Shown: positions 37,851 to 48,208 of the stretch, one piece after another
How the letters are laid out: each line of letters opens with the position of its first letter
Numbering within the stretch: position 1 is the stretch's first letter
Notes under the pieces: generated by a model
The model's input: the letters and a program-made list of their open reading frames with translations, nothing else
Databases searched by the model: none
What the model was told of the DNA's origin: nothing
Assembly: GCF_900094945.1 (NCBI RefSeq)
Contig: NZ_FMAQ01000001.1
Span: 62,001-126,000 of the forward strand
Length of the DNA: 64,000 nucleotides
Source: Gilliamella bombicola
Lineage (GTDB): Bacteria > Pseudomonadota > Gammaproteobacteria > Enterobacterales > Orbaceae
Direction of reading: 5' to 3'
Program-made: the position numbers and the translations under genes

Positions 37851-40286
37851 CTACTCTTTTGTTTTATTAACTAATTTGGTTTTATTGACTGATTTTGGTT
37901 TCGATTTGTTACGTTTTTTACTTTTAGCTTTCGCTTCAATTTTCGTGCTTGATTTCGCACTCGGTTTAGCCTTTTTTTTAGTACTTGGCTTAGCACTACT
38001 TTCGCTAGTTGATTTTTTACCTTTTCGCTTAAGCGGCAAATCAGCATACTGATCGGTTTGGGATTGTTTAGACTTCTCTTTTGCTGTTTTACCTTGACGT
38101 TTCGGCTTATTATTACTGCCAACCAGTGAAAAATCAATTTTACGTTCTTCTGGATTAACATTATCCACTTTTACTTGCACTTTATCGCCTAAACGATAAG
38201 TAAAGCGGGTATTATCACCAATTAAGCGATTACGCGAACCATCAAAAGTATAATAATCATTTTCAAGCGATGACACATGCACTAAACCATCAATAAATAG
38301 ATCGTCTAACCGCACAAAGAAGCCAAAATTAACTACGCTTGAAATCGTACCGTTAAAAACCTCGCCTACATGATCTTGCATATAATCACATTTTAGCCAA
38401 TCAACCACATCACGCACAGCTTCGTCGGCACGTCGTTCAGTCATAGAACAGTGCTCGCCAAAATAGAGCATTTCGCTTGTATTATAACGGTACCCGCCAG
38501 TCTTACTAGTCTTTTGTTGTTCATCGGCTAAAATCCATTTAATAGCACGGTGCAAAAGTAAATCAGGATAACGACGAATTGGCGAAGTAAAATGTCCATA
38601 TTCCTCAAGCGCCAAACCAAAATGACCTCGATTTTCAGGATCATAAATGGCTTGCTTCATTGAACGCAAAATAACGGTTTGCAACATATCATGATCAGGA
38701 CGCGTTTCAACCACCGTCATTAATTCGGCAATATCTTTAGGTTTAACATTAGCTCCACCACCAAGCGACAATCCTAGTTCGCTTAAAATGCTACGCAGAT
38801 TATTTATGCGATCTTCATCGGGTCTATCATGCACACGGAATAATGAAGGAATATCAGCCTTAATCACTAATTTTGCCGCAGCCACATTGGCTAAAATCAT
38901 GCACTCCTCGATGATTTTATGAGCCGCATTCCGCTGTGCAAGCTCGACGCTTTCAATACGCTTATCGGCATTAAAGATAAATTTAGGCTCTTCTGATTCA
39001 AACCCTATTGCCCCACGGGCAACACGGGCTTTATCAAGCACACTATAAAGCCCGTAGAGGTTCTCAAGATGAGGAACCAAATCATGGTAATGCTCACAAA
39101 GTTCCTCATCACCCTCTAAAATTTTAGCCACTTTGGTATACGTTAACCGAGCATGCGAATTCATCACCGCTTCGTAAAACTCGTATCCTGTCAAACGGCC
39201 TCGATTAGACACCGTCATTTCACAAACCAAACACAAACGATCCACTTGCGGATTTAACGAACATAGTCCATTAGATAAAACCTCGGGCAACATAGGCACA
39301 ACTCGTGAAGGAAAGTAAACCGACGTACCACGCAAACAAGCCTCTTTATCTAACGCTTTGCCCGGCCGAACATAATAACTCACATCGGCAATAGCCACCC
39401 ACAAACGATAGCCACCACCACGATTTTTTTGACAATAGACCGCATCATCAAAATCACGCGCATCTTCACCATCGATGGTAACTAAAGGTAAATTGCGTAA
39501 GTCTTTACGACCTTTTTTGGCACTTTCGGGCACTTGATCGGTAAATTTACTAACTTCGGCTTCAACCGCTTGAGGTAATTCATAAGGGATTTCGTGATTA
39601 CGCAGGGCAATATCAATAGCTAAATTCGTCCCCATCATTTCGCCAAGGACTTCTTTAATCACACCCACCGCTTTTTGGCGACGCTCTGGTCGCTGTTGTA
39701 GCTCAACTACCACAACCGATCCCATACGTACGGTGCGATCAGGTTTACCCGTTATTAAAATATCAAAGTTCAAACGGCTATCATCAGGCACCACAAAACC
39801 AACACCTTGCTCGATAAAATAACGACCAACAATTTGATTACTACGCGGCTCTAAAATTCGCACTACCCTAGCTTCGGTTTTACCACGATATTGTGTACCG
39901 ATAGGCTGGGCTAAAATCACATCACCTTGTAACACCTTTTTCATCTGCTCAGGTGCTAAAAAATAGTCCTCAGGGTTCCCCTCTACCCGCAAAAAGCCAA
40001 AGCCATCACGGTGGGCAATAACCTTACCTTTGACCATGTCAAACTTTTCGGGCAAGGCATAACATTTGCGACGCGTAAACACCACTTGCCCATCACGCTC
40101 CATTGCGCGCAAACGACGGTGCAATGCCACTTTTTGCTCTTCATTTTTAATGTCGACAGCTTGGGCAATTTTTTCTAAACTTGCTGGTTTTGCTTCTTGT
40201 TTAAGGTAATCTAAAATAAGCTCACGGCTAGCAATGGGGGAATCGTACTTCTCGGCTTCGCGGTCAAAAAATGGATCTTTTATCAT
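37851..40286 (-). CDS. rnr: ribonuclease R
   Basis: An 811-aa RNase R. Order: N-terminal helix-turn-helix region, two cold-shock domains ([17 protein letters not shown]), RNB domain with [14 protein letters not shown], and [13 protein letters not shown], an S1 domain ([23 protein letters not shown]), and a Lys/Ser-rich low-complexity tail of about 75 residues. It degrades structured RNA. First gene of rnr-rlmB-orf203. Confidence 0.95.
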   Translation of the reverse strand: MIKDPFFDREAEKYDSPIASRELILDYLKQEAKPASLEKIAQAVDIKNEEQKVALHRRLRAMERDGQVVFTRRKCYALPEKFDMVKGKVIAHRDGFGFLRVEGNPEDYFLAPEQMKKVLQGDVILAQPIGTQYRGKTEARVVRILEPRSNQIVGRYFIEQGVGFVVPDDSRLNFDILITGKPDRTVRMGSVVVVELQQRPERRQKAVGVIKEVLGEMMGTNLAIDIALRNHEIPYELPQAVEAEVSKFTDQVPESAKKGRKDLRNLPLVTIDGEDARDFDDAVYCQKNRGGGYRLWVAIADVSYYVRPGKALDKEACLRGTSVYFPSRVVPMLPEVLSNGLCSLNPQVDRLCLVCEMTVSNRGRLTGYEFYEAVMNSHARLTYTKVAKILEGDEELCEHYHDLVPHLENLYGLYSVLDKARVARGAIGFESEEPKFIFNADKRIESVELAQRNAAHKIIEECMILANVAAAKLVIKADIPSLFRVHDRPDEDRINNLRSILSELGLSLGGGANVKPKDIAELMTVVETRPDHDMLQTVILRSMKQAIYDPENRGHFGLALEEYGHFTSPIRRYPDLLLHRAIKWILADEQQKTSKTGGYRYNTSEMLYFGEHCSMTERRADEAVRDVVDWLKCDYMQDHVGEVFNGTISSVVNFGFFVRLDDLFIDGLVHVSSLENDYYTFDGSRNRLIGDNTRFTYRLGDKVQVKVDNVNPEERKIDFSLVGSNNKPKRQGKTAKEKSKQSQTDQYADLPLKRKGKKSTSESSAKPSTKKKAKPSAKSSTKIEAKAKSKKRNKSKPKSVNKTKLVNKTKE

Positions 40287-40419
40287 AAGGGATATCCTGT
40301 GACTAATATTAGCGCTAGCATAACATAGAGTGCTATAACTTAAAATGAAGATTCAATTTATAAACAAGCGTCAAAGAGTTGTTAATGTTTTGAGGGTTAT
40401 GATTGACAAGTTCTTTGCA

Positions 40420-40453
40420 TAAATAAGGATAAAATTAATTTTATCCTTATTTA
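40420..40453. terminator. perfect 34-bp palindrome
   Basis: Two 17-base arms meet with no loop (aaataaggataaaatt and its complement). It lies just past the end of the degraded gene at 40465-40781 and just upstream of rnr; likely a bidirectional terminator. Confidence 0.55.
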
Positions 40454-40464
40454 AATTCAATTAA

Positions 40465-40781
40465 TCATTTCCATTTTTTCTTTTTTATGTATCTACGTGG
40501 GGTTTCAAGAAAACTAATAAAAAATACATACAATATAAAAATTAAAACAGCCGACCAGAAAAAAATAAGTTCTAAAAAAAGCCCTTCTCCTGGCTGACTT
40601 ATCATAAACAGGCTATATAAAAAAATAAAATAAAATAAAAATAAAGAAGAGCTAAACGTCGTTTACGATTTAAAGTTTTATCATTATCATAGTCCATTGC
40701 AATATATTCCGAAAAATAGTGCCGAATAAAACACCCAACAATGGAAAAAAAGTAATAGCTAATCCATATTTCAATAGCCAT
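40465..40781 (-). pseudogene. degraded small membrane protein gene
   Basis: Reading from ATG 40781 gives MAIEIWISYYFF, then a seven-T run shifts the frame. The next frame continues with VGCFIRHYFSEYIAMDYDNDK and ends in a tract of aaaat repeats. A third frame then reads MISQPGEGLFLELIFFWSAV and ends in a Lys-rich tail. Together they would make a protein of about 105 aa with two or three membrane helices. Both breaks fall in slippery tracts, so it may be a pseudogene or a phase-variable gene. Family unknown. Confidence 0.45.
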
Positions 40782-40803
40782 GCAAATATCCTTATTTTAT
40801 AAA

Positions 40804-42102
40804 TTAAGATTTGTGGCAGTTTTTTTCCCTCTCAATCGCACGATAACCAATATCATGGCGATAAAAACAACCATGCCAATAAATACCTTTGATGTGCTCA
40901 TAAGCACGCTGTTGCGCTTCAAGTACGGTGTTGCCAAGTGCTGTTACGCACAACACACGTCCGCCATTGGTGTAAACGCGACCTTTTTCTAGACTAGTAC
41001 CTGCGTGGAAGATTTTGCAATCATCACTTGATTCGGCAGGCAGTCCAAGGATAACGTCTTGGGTATTATACTCACCCGGGTAACCGCCGGCTGCTAGGAC
41101 TACACCTAATGCAGGTCTTGGATCCCATTTTGATTTGACGGTATCTAATTTCCCATCCACCGCTGCAAGGCAAAGTTCAGCCAGATCCGATTGCATTCGC
41201 ATCATTATTGGCTGTGTTTCGGGATCGCCAAATCGGCAATTAAACTCAATAACTTTTGGATTACCTTCTTTATCAATCATTACACCCGCATATAAAAAGC
41301 CAACATAAACATTGCCTTCTTGTGCCATACCATTGACCGTTGGGTAGATGATTTCATCCATTATTCGTTTAAAAACAACCTCAGTCACCACTGGTGCTGG
41401 CGAATATGCCCCCATACCACCAGTATTTAAGCCTGTATCACCGTCGCCAACACGTTTATGGTCTTGGCTAGTTGCCATGGGCTCTACATGTTTGCCATCC
41501 ACCATGACAATAAAGCTGGCCTCTTCGCCATCTAGAAACTCTTCAATCACGACTCGGTGACCGGCATCACCAAAGGCATTACCGGCTAACATATCACGCA
41601 CAGCATCTTCAGCTTCTTCCACTGTCATGGCAACAATCACCCCTTTACCAGCGGCTAGCCCATCAGCCTTAATCACAATCGGTGCGCCCTTTTCACGAAT
41701 ATAGGCAATGGCTGGAGCGACTTCGGTAAAGTTTTGATATTCTGCAGTAGGAATTTTGTGGCGAGCTAAGAAGTCTTTAGTAAAGGCTTTTGACCCTTCA
41801 AGTTGTGCAGCGGCTTTAGTTGGTCCAAAGATTTTTAATCCCGCTTTTTGGAAGCTATCAACAATACCAATTACTAACGGGGCTTCAGGTCCCACTATAG
41901 TTAAATCGATTTGTTCTTGCTGAGCAAAGCTAAGCAGACCACTTACGTCGGTAGCTTTGATGTTGATATTTTCTAAGCTAGGCTCTAGAGAAGTACCGGC
42001 ATTGCCTGGTGCAACAAAGACTTTAGAAACCAATGGTGATTGTGCGACTTTCCAAGCAAGTGCATGTTCGCGCCCACCATTACCAATGACTAAAACTTTC
42101 AT
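40804..42102 (-). CDS. purD: phosphoribosylamine-glycine ligase
   Basis: A 432-aa ATP-grasp enzyme of purine synthesis: MKVLVIGNGGREHALAWK, KIFGPTKAAAQLEGSKAFTK, PIVIKADGLAAGKGV, HKRVGDGDTGLNTGGMGAYSP, and GFLYAGVMI with VIEFNCRFGDPETQ. It forms GAR from phosphoribosylamine and glycine. It follows purH by 61 bp in the usual purHD operon. Confidence 0.96.
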   Translation of the reverse strand: MKVLVIGNGGREHALAWKVAQSPLVSKVFVAPGNAGTSLEPSLENINIKATDVSGLLSFAQQEQIDLTIVGPEAPLVIGIVDSFQKAGLKIFGPTKAAAQLEGSKAFTKDFLARHKIPTAEYQNFTEVAPAIAYIREKGAPIVIKADGLAAGKGVIVAMTVEEAEDAVRDMLAGNAFGDAGHRVVIEEFLDGEEASFIVMVDGKHVEPMATSQDHKRVGDGDTGLNTGGMGAYSPAPVVTEVVFKRIMDEIIYPTVNGMAQEGNVYVGFLYAGVMIDKEGNPKVIEFNCRFGDPETQPIMMRMQSDLAELCLAAVDGKLDTVKSKWDPRPALGVVLAAGGYPGEYNTQDVILGLPAESSDDCKIFHAGTSLEKGRVYTNGGRVLCVTALGNTVLEAQQRAYEHIKGIYWHGCFYRHDIGYRAIEREKNCHKS

Positions 42103-42163
42103 AAAAGATCCTTTAATGATGTCTTTTTAATAATAAACAAGGTCGCCCTATTAAGGTCTAAAA

Positions 42164-43756
42164 TTAGTGCCTAAAATGGCGCATATGCGTAAATATCATT
42201 GCAATATTGTGTTCATTGGCCGCTTGGATCACTTCGTCATCGCGAATCGATCCACCGGGTTGAATTACACAAGTCACCCCTGCTGCGGCAGCGGCATCGA
42301 CCCCATCTCTAAATGGGAAAAATGCATCTGATGCAACAACAGAACCTGCAACGTTTAAATTTTCGTCTTGCGCTTTAATGCCTGCTATTTTTGCGGAATA
42401 AACTCGGCTCATTTGCCCTGCACCAATACCAATTGTCATGTTATCTTTTGCATAAACAATGGCATTGGATTTAACAAATTTAGCCACTTTCCAACAAAAT
42501 AGCGCATCAGAAAGCTCTTGGTCGGTTGGCTTACGCTTGGTGACTACCGTTAATGCATCTGGTGATATCATGCCTAAATCACGATCTTGCACTAACAAAC
42601 CGCCATTGACACGTTTAAAATCTAAACTTGCTGACGCTGATGTTGACCATTCGCCACATTCAAGCACGCGCACATTTTTTTTAGCTTGAATGATGATCAG
42701 CGCTTCTTGACTAACTGAAGGTGCAATAATCACTTCAACAAATTGTTTATCAACAATCGCTTGGGCGGTTTTAGCATCTAACTCTCTATTAAACGCAATA
42801 ATGCCACCAAAAGCTGAAGTGGGGTCGGTTTTAAAGGCTTTTTCATAAGCGTTTAAAATGTTATCGCTAACGGCAACACCACAGGGGTTGGCATGTTTTA
42901 CAATCACACAAGCGGGCTCGTCAAATGATTTTACGCATTCAAGTGCAGCGTCAGTATCAGCAATATTATTATAAGAAAGCGCTTTACCTTGCAGTTGCTT
43001 TGCCGTTGCAATCGAGGCTTCTTTGACATCTTGCTCAACATAAAAAGCCGCTTGCTGATGGGCGTTTTCGCCGTAACGCATATTCTGTTTTTTAATGAAT
43101 TGTAGATTTAACGTTCTAGGAAACTCGCCCGATGGTTCATTGGTTTCGCCCATATAAGGAGGTACTAATTGCCCAAAGTAGTTGGCAATCATGCCGTCAT
43201 ATTTAGCCGTGTGTTCAAAGGCTTTAATAGCAAGGTTAAAACGATATTCAAAAGAAAGGGAATTTTGGTTATCATCCATCATGTTAATGATATTGGCATA
43301 ATCACCACAATCAACCACAATGGCAACATCTTTATGATTTTTAGCAGCAGATCGCACCATCGTTGGGCCACCAATATCAATATTTTCAACGGCGTCTTCT
43401 AACGTACAATTGGCTTTAGCAACCGTTTGAGCAAATGGGTAAAGATTGACAACCACCATATCGATTGGCGTAATTTGATGTTGTTGCATCACATCATCAT
43501 CAATCCCTCGTCGCCCTAAAATGGCGCCATGAATTTTGGGATGTAACGTTTTAACTCGCCCATCCATCATTTCAGGAAATCCGGTATAGTCAGATACTTC
43601 CGTTACCGGTATCTGGTTTTCCATTAACAATTTTGCCGTTCCCCCTGTTGAAAGAAGTTCCACATTTCGTTCTGATAAGGCTTTGGCAAACTCTAAAATA
43701 CCGGTTTTATCGGACACACTAAGTAAAGCACGGCGGATAGGACGAAACTGCTGCAT
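42164..43756 (-). CDS. purH: bifunctional AICAR transformylase/IMP cyclohydrolase
   Basis: A 530-aa PurH with an N-terminal MGS-like cyclohydrolase domain ([41 protein letters not shown]) and an AICARFT domain ([39 protein letters not shown]). The open frame starts at 43789, but ATG 43756 ([14 protein letters not shown]) matches the family. First gene of purHD. Confidence 0.96.
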   Translation of the reverse strand: MQQFRPIRRALLSVSDKTGILEFAKALSERNVELLSTGGTAKLLMENQIPVTEVSDYTGFPEMMDGRVKTLHPKIHGAILGRRGIDDDVMQQHQITPIDMVVVNLYPFAQTVAKANCTLEDAVENIDIGGPTMVRSAAKNHKDVAIVVDCGDYANIINMMDDNQNSLSFEYRFNLAIKAFEHTAKYDGMIANYFGQLVPPYMGETNEPSGEFPRTLNLQFIKKQNMRYGENAHQQAAFYVEQDVKEASIATAKQLQGKALSYNNIADTDAALECVKSFDEPACVIVKHANPCGVAVSDNILNAYEKAFKTDPTSAFGGIIAFNRELDAKTAQAIVDKQFVEVIIAPSVSQEALIIIQAKKNVRVLECGEWSTSASASLDFKRVNGGLLVQDRDLGMISPDALTVVTKRKPTDQELSDALFCWKVAKFVKSNAIVYAKDNMTIGIGAGQMSRVYSAKIAGIKAQDENLNVAGSVVASDAFFPFRDGVDAAAAAGVTCVIQPGGSIRDDEVIQAANEHNIAMIFTHMRHFRH

Positions 43757-43968
43757 GAGGGAAGCTCCGAGGTTGATATCTAAATTCAAATGGTTAAGTC
43801 GACATTATATATAAATTAAGGGTAGATGTTTAGTATTAACTTTTTAAAAAATTTTATTAAACAGGGTCAAAACGAGTAAATCATAATATTTGACGTTGAT
43901 CACAGAATTAACATTTTCATGGAAAATCACGCATTACTAGCTTTCTTTTTTTGTTTTTCCATAATATT

Positions 43969-43994
43969 GTTACGCGTAACTGTTATGCATAACA
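43969..43994 (+). promoter_or_regulatory. twin operators for an IdnR/GntR-type repressor
   Basis: Two adjacent palindromes, gttacgcgtaac (43969-43980) and tgttatgcataaca (43981-43994), 25 bases upstream of the idnO-like gene. Both resemble the TGTTAC-centred operators of E. coli GntR and IdnR. The matching repressor gene lies at 46296. Confidence 0.7.
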
Positions 43995-44018
43995 ATTTAA
44001 AATAAAAGGGAGAAAATA

Positions 44019-44783
44019 ATGAAATCTTTATTCGAACTAAAGGGAAAACGCGCTTTAATTACTGGGTCAGCACAAGGTATTGGTAATTTACTTGCTACAG
44101 GCTTAGGTCAATACGGGGCAAGTATTGTTATTAATGATATTACCCAAGAACGCGCTGAAAATGCAGCAAACCAATTAAAATCACAGGGCATCAATGCTGT
44201 TGGCATCGGTTTTGATGTAACCAATTACGATTCGGTCAAAAATGCCATTGATCGTATCGAAAAAGAGATCGGCCCCATCGATATATTAATCAATAACGCC
44301 GGTATTCAACGTCGTCATCCATTTACTGAGTTTCCTGAAGCAGATTGGGACGCGGTGATTAATGTTAACCAAAAAGCGGTTTTTTTAGTTTCACAACAAG
44401 TGGCTAAACACATGATCACGCGTAAGCAAGGAAAAATCATTCATATTTGCTCAATGCAAAGTGAACTAGGTCGCGACACCATTACCCCTTATGCCGCATC
44501 AAAAGGCGCAGTCAAAATGCTTGTAAAAGGGATGTGCGTTGAGCTTGCTCGTTACAACATTCAAGTTAATGGTATTGGACCTGGCTATTTTGATACTGAA
44601 ATGTGTAAAGCACTGGTTGAAAACAAAGAGTTCACCCAATGGCTATGTCAAAGAACACCTGCGGCACGCTGGGGTAAACCAGAAGAACTCATTGGCTCTG
44701 CCGTGTTTTTATCCTCTGCGGCATCAAACTTTGTCAATGGACACATTCTTTATGTTGATGGCGGAATGTTAGCCGCAGTTTAA
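44019..44783 (+). CDS. idnO: gluconate 5-dehydrogenase (SDR family)
   Basis: A 254-aa short-chain dehydrogenase very close to E. coli IdnO: GSAQGIGNLLATGLGQYGA (cofactor), NNAGIQRRHPFTEFPE, ICSMQSELGRDTITPYAASKG (YxxxK catalytic pair) and FVNGHILYVDGGMLAAV. It interconverts 5-keto-D-gluconate and D-gluconate. It has a strong AAGGGAGA ribosome-binding site. First gene of an idnO-MFS-regulator module; idnD and idnK are absent here. Confidence 0.92.
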   Translation: MKSLFELKGKRALITGSAQGIGNLLATGLGQYGASIVINDITQERAENAANQLKSQGINAVGIGFDVTNYDSVKNAIDRIEKEIGPIDILINNAGIQRRHPFTEFPEADWDAVINVNQKAVFLVSQQVAKHMITRKQGKIIHICSMQSELGRDTITPYAASKGAVKMLVKGMCVELARYNIQVNGIGPGYFDTEMCKALVENKEFTQWLCQRTPAARWGKPEELIGSAVFLSSAASNFVNGHILYVDGGMLAAV

Positions 44784-44912
44784 AAAAACATATCGCGGCA
44801 ATTGTATTTTTAGTTCATCAAATTGAAGAAGATTAAATCAATGTTATTAACAAAAAACGTTGATAAAAATTGTCGCCAAAATCACTTTATTATTATTTAA
44901 AGCGAGAAGAGC

Positions 44913-46166
44913 ATGAATATAACAAACAAACTGGCGCCATCTCGTTGGTGGCGATTAATGCCAATCATTTTTATTACTTATAGTTTAGCCTATCTAGACC
45001 GTGCCAATTATGGCTTTGCCGCAGCTGCGGGGATTAACAAAGACTTAGACATCAGCCCCAGCACATCCTCATTAATTGGCGCACTTTTTTTCCTTGGTTA
45101 CTTCTTCTTCCAAGTACCTGGATCTATTTATGCAGTTAGGCGAAGCGTTCGCAAACTCATTTTTGTATGTTTAATACTATGGGGATTATGTGCCGCATTG
45201 ACAGGAATGGTCAGTAATATTCCATCACTTATGGTGATCCGTTTTGTACTCGGTATTGTTGAAGCAGCCGTTATGCCATCAATGCTAATTTACATCAGCA
45301 CATGGTTTACTAAAGCTGAACGCTCAAAAGCCAACACGTTCTTAGTTTTAGGTAATCCAGTAACCGTATTATGGATGTCAATTGTATCTGCGCACTTAAT
45401 CGACCTTTATGGTTGGCGCGAAATGTTCATCATTGAAGGGTTACCGGCTGTATTATGGGCAGTGATTTGGTGGATCCTTGTACGCGACAAGCCATCGGAA
45501 GTTAAATGGCTAACTGATGTCGAAAAAGCGGATTTCCAAGCCGCTATGGACAAAGAACAACAAAACATCAAACCCATGCGCAACTATGGCGAAGCGTTTC
45601 GTTCAGGCAATGTCATTAAACTTTGTGCAGTGCACGCATTGTGGAGTATTGGCGTATATGGATTTATGATGTGGATGCCATCAATCATCAAATCAGCAGG
45701 TAAAGTTGACATCATATCTGTTGGCTGGTTTACTGCCATTCCTTATTTTGTTGCTATTGCTATGATGTTAATGGTCTCTTTCTATTCCGACAAACTACAA
45801 AATCGCAAACTGTTTGTTTGGCCATTATTACTTATAGCAACTATCGCATTTTTTACTGCTTATTTGCTTGGAGCTGAACATTTTTGGATCTGTTTTGTGC
45901 TTTTATCACTTGCAGCAGGTTGCATGTACGCACCTTATGGACCTTTCTTTGCCTTAATTCCTGAACTATTACCAAGCAATGTATCTGGCGTGTCAATTGG
46001 CTTAATTAATAGCTTTGGGGCACTGGGCGCATTTATTGGTGCTTGGTTAGTTGGTGTTATCAATGCAGTAACTGGCAGTGCGGGAGCATCATATATCTTT
46101 ATGGGGGTATCTTTAGTTTTATCAGTTATTTTAATGGCTAGTGTTAAAGCACCTAAAAATAATTAA
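44913..46166 (+). CDS. MFS transporter, anion:cation symporter family
   Basis: A 417-aa, 12-helix major facilitator: YSLAYLDRANYGFAAAAGI, GYFFFQVPGSIYA, RFVLGIVEAAVMPSMLIYISTWF, FFALIPELLPSNVSGVSIGLINSFGALGAFIGAW. It is of the ACS type (YfaV/RhmT, tartrate and galactonate symporters). Placed between the idnO homologue and the repressor, it most likely imports a sugar acid such as 5-ketogluconate, taking the place of idnT. Confidence 0.85.
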   Translation: MNITNKLAPSRWWRLMPIIFITYSLAYLDRANYGFAAAAGINKDLDISPSTSSLIGALFFLGYFFFQVPGSIYAVRRSVRKLIFVCLILWGLCAALTGMVSNIPSLMVIRFVLGIVEAAVMPSMLIYISTWFTKAERSKANTFLVLGNPVTVLWMSIVSAHLIDLYGWREMFIIEGLPAVLWAVIWWILVRDKPSEVKWLTDVEKADFQAAMDKEQQNIKPMRNYGEAFRSGNVIKLCAVHALWSIGVYGFMMWMPSIIKSAGKVDIISVGWFTAIPYFVAIAMMLMVSFYSDKLQNRKLFVWPLLLIATIAFFTAYLLGAEHFWICFVLLSLAAGCMYAPYGPFFALIPELLPSNVSGVSIGLINSFGALGAFIGAWLVGVINAVTGSAGASYIFMGVSLVLSVILMASVKAPKNN

Positions 46167-46178
46167 TAATATAACCAA

Positions 46179-46210
46179 AATAAGAAGACAATAGACATTG
46201 TCTTCTTATT
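46179..46210 (+). terminator. rho-independent terminator of the MFS gene
   Basis: A perfect 14-bp stem (aataagaagacaat/attgtcttcttatt) with a 4-nt loop, 12 bases past the stop. It separates the two-gene operon from the repressor gene. Confidence 0.82.
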
Positions 46211-46295
46211 TATTGTAACGAATATTATTTCTTTTCTTGTTTTTGCTGTTAAAATGCCACACATTCAACCGGCATCCCTTCTAAAATAACAGGTT

Positions 46296-47288
46296 ATGAA
46301 AGATAAACGCATTAGTTTACAAGATATTGCCAATTTAACTGGCGTGACTAAAATGACCATTAGTCGCTACCTAAGAGATCCAAAACAAGTCTCTGAAAAA
46401 AATCAAGAAAAAATAGCAAAAGTACTAAAAGAAATCCAATACATCCCCAATCTTGCCCCCCAAATAATGCTTGGTTCACGCAGCCATTGTATTGGTATTG
46501 TTATACCGTCTTTTAAAAATCAAATATTCACCGAAGTGCTTGCTGGAATTGAATCGGTCGCATCAGCTCATCATTACCAAACAATCATCACTAATTACAA
46601 TTATGACAAACAGCTAGAAGAAGAAAAAATCATTAATCTACTATCATACAACATTGATGCACTTGTCTTGATGGAAAAGGACCACACCGAAGCCACCCTA
46701 CAATATCTAAAAACAGCCAACATTCCTGTTGTTGAACTTATGGATATCACCCAAAGTTTTTTTGACATCCAAGTCGGCTTTGATAACGAACAAGCTGCCT
46801 ATGATATGACATTGCAAATGATTGAATCTGGTAAAAAAAATATAATCTATTTTAACTCAGTCGCCAGTGCTCGAGATACTCAACGCTACCATGGCTATCA
46901 GCGAGTCATGAAACAAGCAGGACTCACGCCACACCAAATCATACCTGATGCGATATCATCAATAGACTTAGGCAAAAGCCTATTTCACCAAGCCATTCAA
47001 AAATACCCTGATATGGATGGTGTTTTATGTACTAACGATGATATGGCAATTGGGGTCCTGCTTGAATGCCTAAATTATAATATCCCCGTACCAGAACAAA
47101 TTGCCATTGCTGGCTTTCACGGCTTAGAAATCGGCCGAGCTAACCCCCAAAAAATCGCCACCGTCATCACGCCACGATTTGAGATTGGCAAAGTTGCGAT
47201 CGAGTTATTGTTAAAAAGGTTGAATGGAGAGAAGGTTAAAAGTAGTGTTAATTTAGATTATAAGATTGATAAGGGGCAGACTGTTTAG
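46296..47288 (+). CDS. LacI-family repressor, IdnR/GntR-like
   Basis: A 330-aa regulator. An N-terminal HTH (ISLQDIANLTGVTKMTISRYL) is followed by a periplasmic-binding-like effector domain (IGIVIPSFKNQIFTEVLAGIESV, VVELMD, CTNDDMAIGVLLEC, IAIAGFHGLEIGRAN). It resembles E. coli IdnR and GntR closely and is expected to bind gluconate or a ketogluconate. It probably controls the operators at 43969-43994. Confidence 0.88.
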   Translation: MKDKRISLQDIANLTGVTKMTISRYLRDPKQVSEKNQEKIAKVLKEIQYIPNLAPQIMLGSRSHCIGIVIPSFKNQIFTEVLAGIESVASAHHYQTIITNYNYDKQLEEEKIINLLSYNIDALVLMEKDHTEATLQYLKTANIPVVELMDITQSFFDIQVGFDNEQAAYDMTLQMIESGKKNIIYFNSVASARDTQRYHGYQRVMKQAGLTPHQIIPDAISSIDLGKSLFHQAIQKYPDMDGVLCTNDDMAIGVLLECLNYNIPVPEQIAIAGFHGLEIGRANPQKIATVITPRFEIGKVAIELLLKRLNGEKVKSSVNLDYKIDKGQTV

Positions 47289-47320
47289 GGGATGTTTTTT
47301 TTAGAAAAAACAGCAAAATA

Positions 47321-47362
47321 AAAACTCTAATAAAATCAATACTTTTTCTGACCACTTTTTGG
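47321..47362 (+). repeat. 42-bp boundary repeat R3
   Basis: Left terminal copy of a small 264-bp unit. Together with the inverted copy at 47542-47584 it brackets a truncated hairpin element, giving the look of a miniature inverted-repeat element. Confidence 0.85.
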
Positions 47363-47389
47363 ATATAATTGTATTGCTCCAGCTTCGGG

Positions 47390-47492
47390 TAGCCAAAGCG
47401 TGGAATTGCAAAGGTAATTCGCTTTAATTCCCTTTGCTCGGACGTGATCACTGTGGCTATCTTGTTCACCCAAGGTCAAAACGTCCGAAACC
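47390..47492 (+). repeat. hairpin-rich element, copy B (truncated)
   Basis: Only the right half is present: agccaaagcgtgg, the stem of copy A with one mismatch (ggtaatt against aattccc), and the cggacgt/acgtccg pair. The left half with the other hairpins is missing. Confidence 0.75.
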
Positions 47493-47541
47493 ACTGCACA
47501 ATTTATTCTATTCACCAACTCCAAAAATCCTGATTTTACGT

Positions 47542-47584
47542 AAAAAATCAGTCAGAAAAGGTGTTGATTTTATTTAAGTTTTTG
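47542..47584 (-). repeat. 42-bp boundary repeat R4 (inverted)
   Basis: Same repeat in reverse orientation (aatcagtcagaaaagg, then ttgattttatttaagt). With R3 it forms terminal inverted repeats. It is also part of the 150-bp stretch duplicated next to tRNA-Gly. Confidence 0.85.
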
Positions 47585-47695
47585 TTTTTTCATTTGGCTA
47601 ATCAAAATAGAAAAGTTTTTTTAGGATTTATTTTGATTTAGTAATATGAGTAATAAATGCGCTATTAATATTTGGAGCGGGAAACGAGGTTCGAA
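47542..47695. repeat. direct repeat of the tRNA-Gly downstream region (island left end)
   Basis: About 150 bp homologous to 54635-54787, ending in 23 bases identical to the 3' end of tRNA-Gly including CCA (47673-47695). Homology stops abruptly inside the tRNA T-arm. This looks like an attachment-site duplication at the edge of an island. The intact tRNA is at the other end. Confidence 0.75.
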
Positions 47696-47967
47696 AACAG
47701 CTTGGTAACCTGTTGGACTAGTTCCTAGTGGACACTTATGGACTTCTATGGATTCACGAAAAATACTTTTTACTAATCCTCATCTTATGGCGCTAAACCA
47801 TTCATTGACAAGTTATTGAATAAAAGCATCTAACATTTTGTGTGGTTCAGCTTATCTAAATTGATAGTTAATTGTGATAAATATTTCTCATTATGTAATA
47901 AATGATTGGAATTATACAGCTATAAAATTATTTGTTAGCATGAATTCATTGTGTATTACTTACCTAA
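47696..47967. other. non-coding junction region of the island
   Basis: No gene is visible. Three TGGAC motifs lie close together just after the tRNA fragment (about 47714-47755), the sort of short repeats seen near integrase attachment sites. The rest is AT-rich with no frame of note. Confidence 0.4.
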
Positions 47968-48165
47968 TTATTTAGTAAATCTAAGAATATTTTTCCTATA
48001 CCTGGCACAAGGAGGTTAAGTTATTTAATTGAAAATATTAAAGTTGTAAATATCACATTAAGTCCAAAGGACATTGCCTTTATTGATAAAAGCATGGCTA
48101 ATTTTGTTATTCATGGAGAACCTTATCCTAAGGAGGATATGGTTAGCTATGGCTTTGATGAATAA
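47968..48165 (+). pseudogene. aldo/keto reductase C-terminal remnant
   Basis: An open stretch of 65 codons with no start. It reads PIPGTRRLSYLIENIK, then VVNITLSPKDIAFIDK, and ends GEPYPKEDMVSYGFDE, the canonical C-terminal end of aldo/keto reductases. The catalytic barrel is gone. It sits just upstream of an MFS gene with a nearby LysR gene, as in intact clusters of this type. Confidence 0.7.
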
Positions 48166-48208
48166 ATTCAATTTAACCCCAAACAAATTTATAATATGAG
48201 CGAATTAC

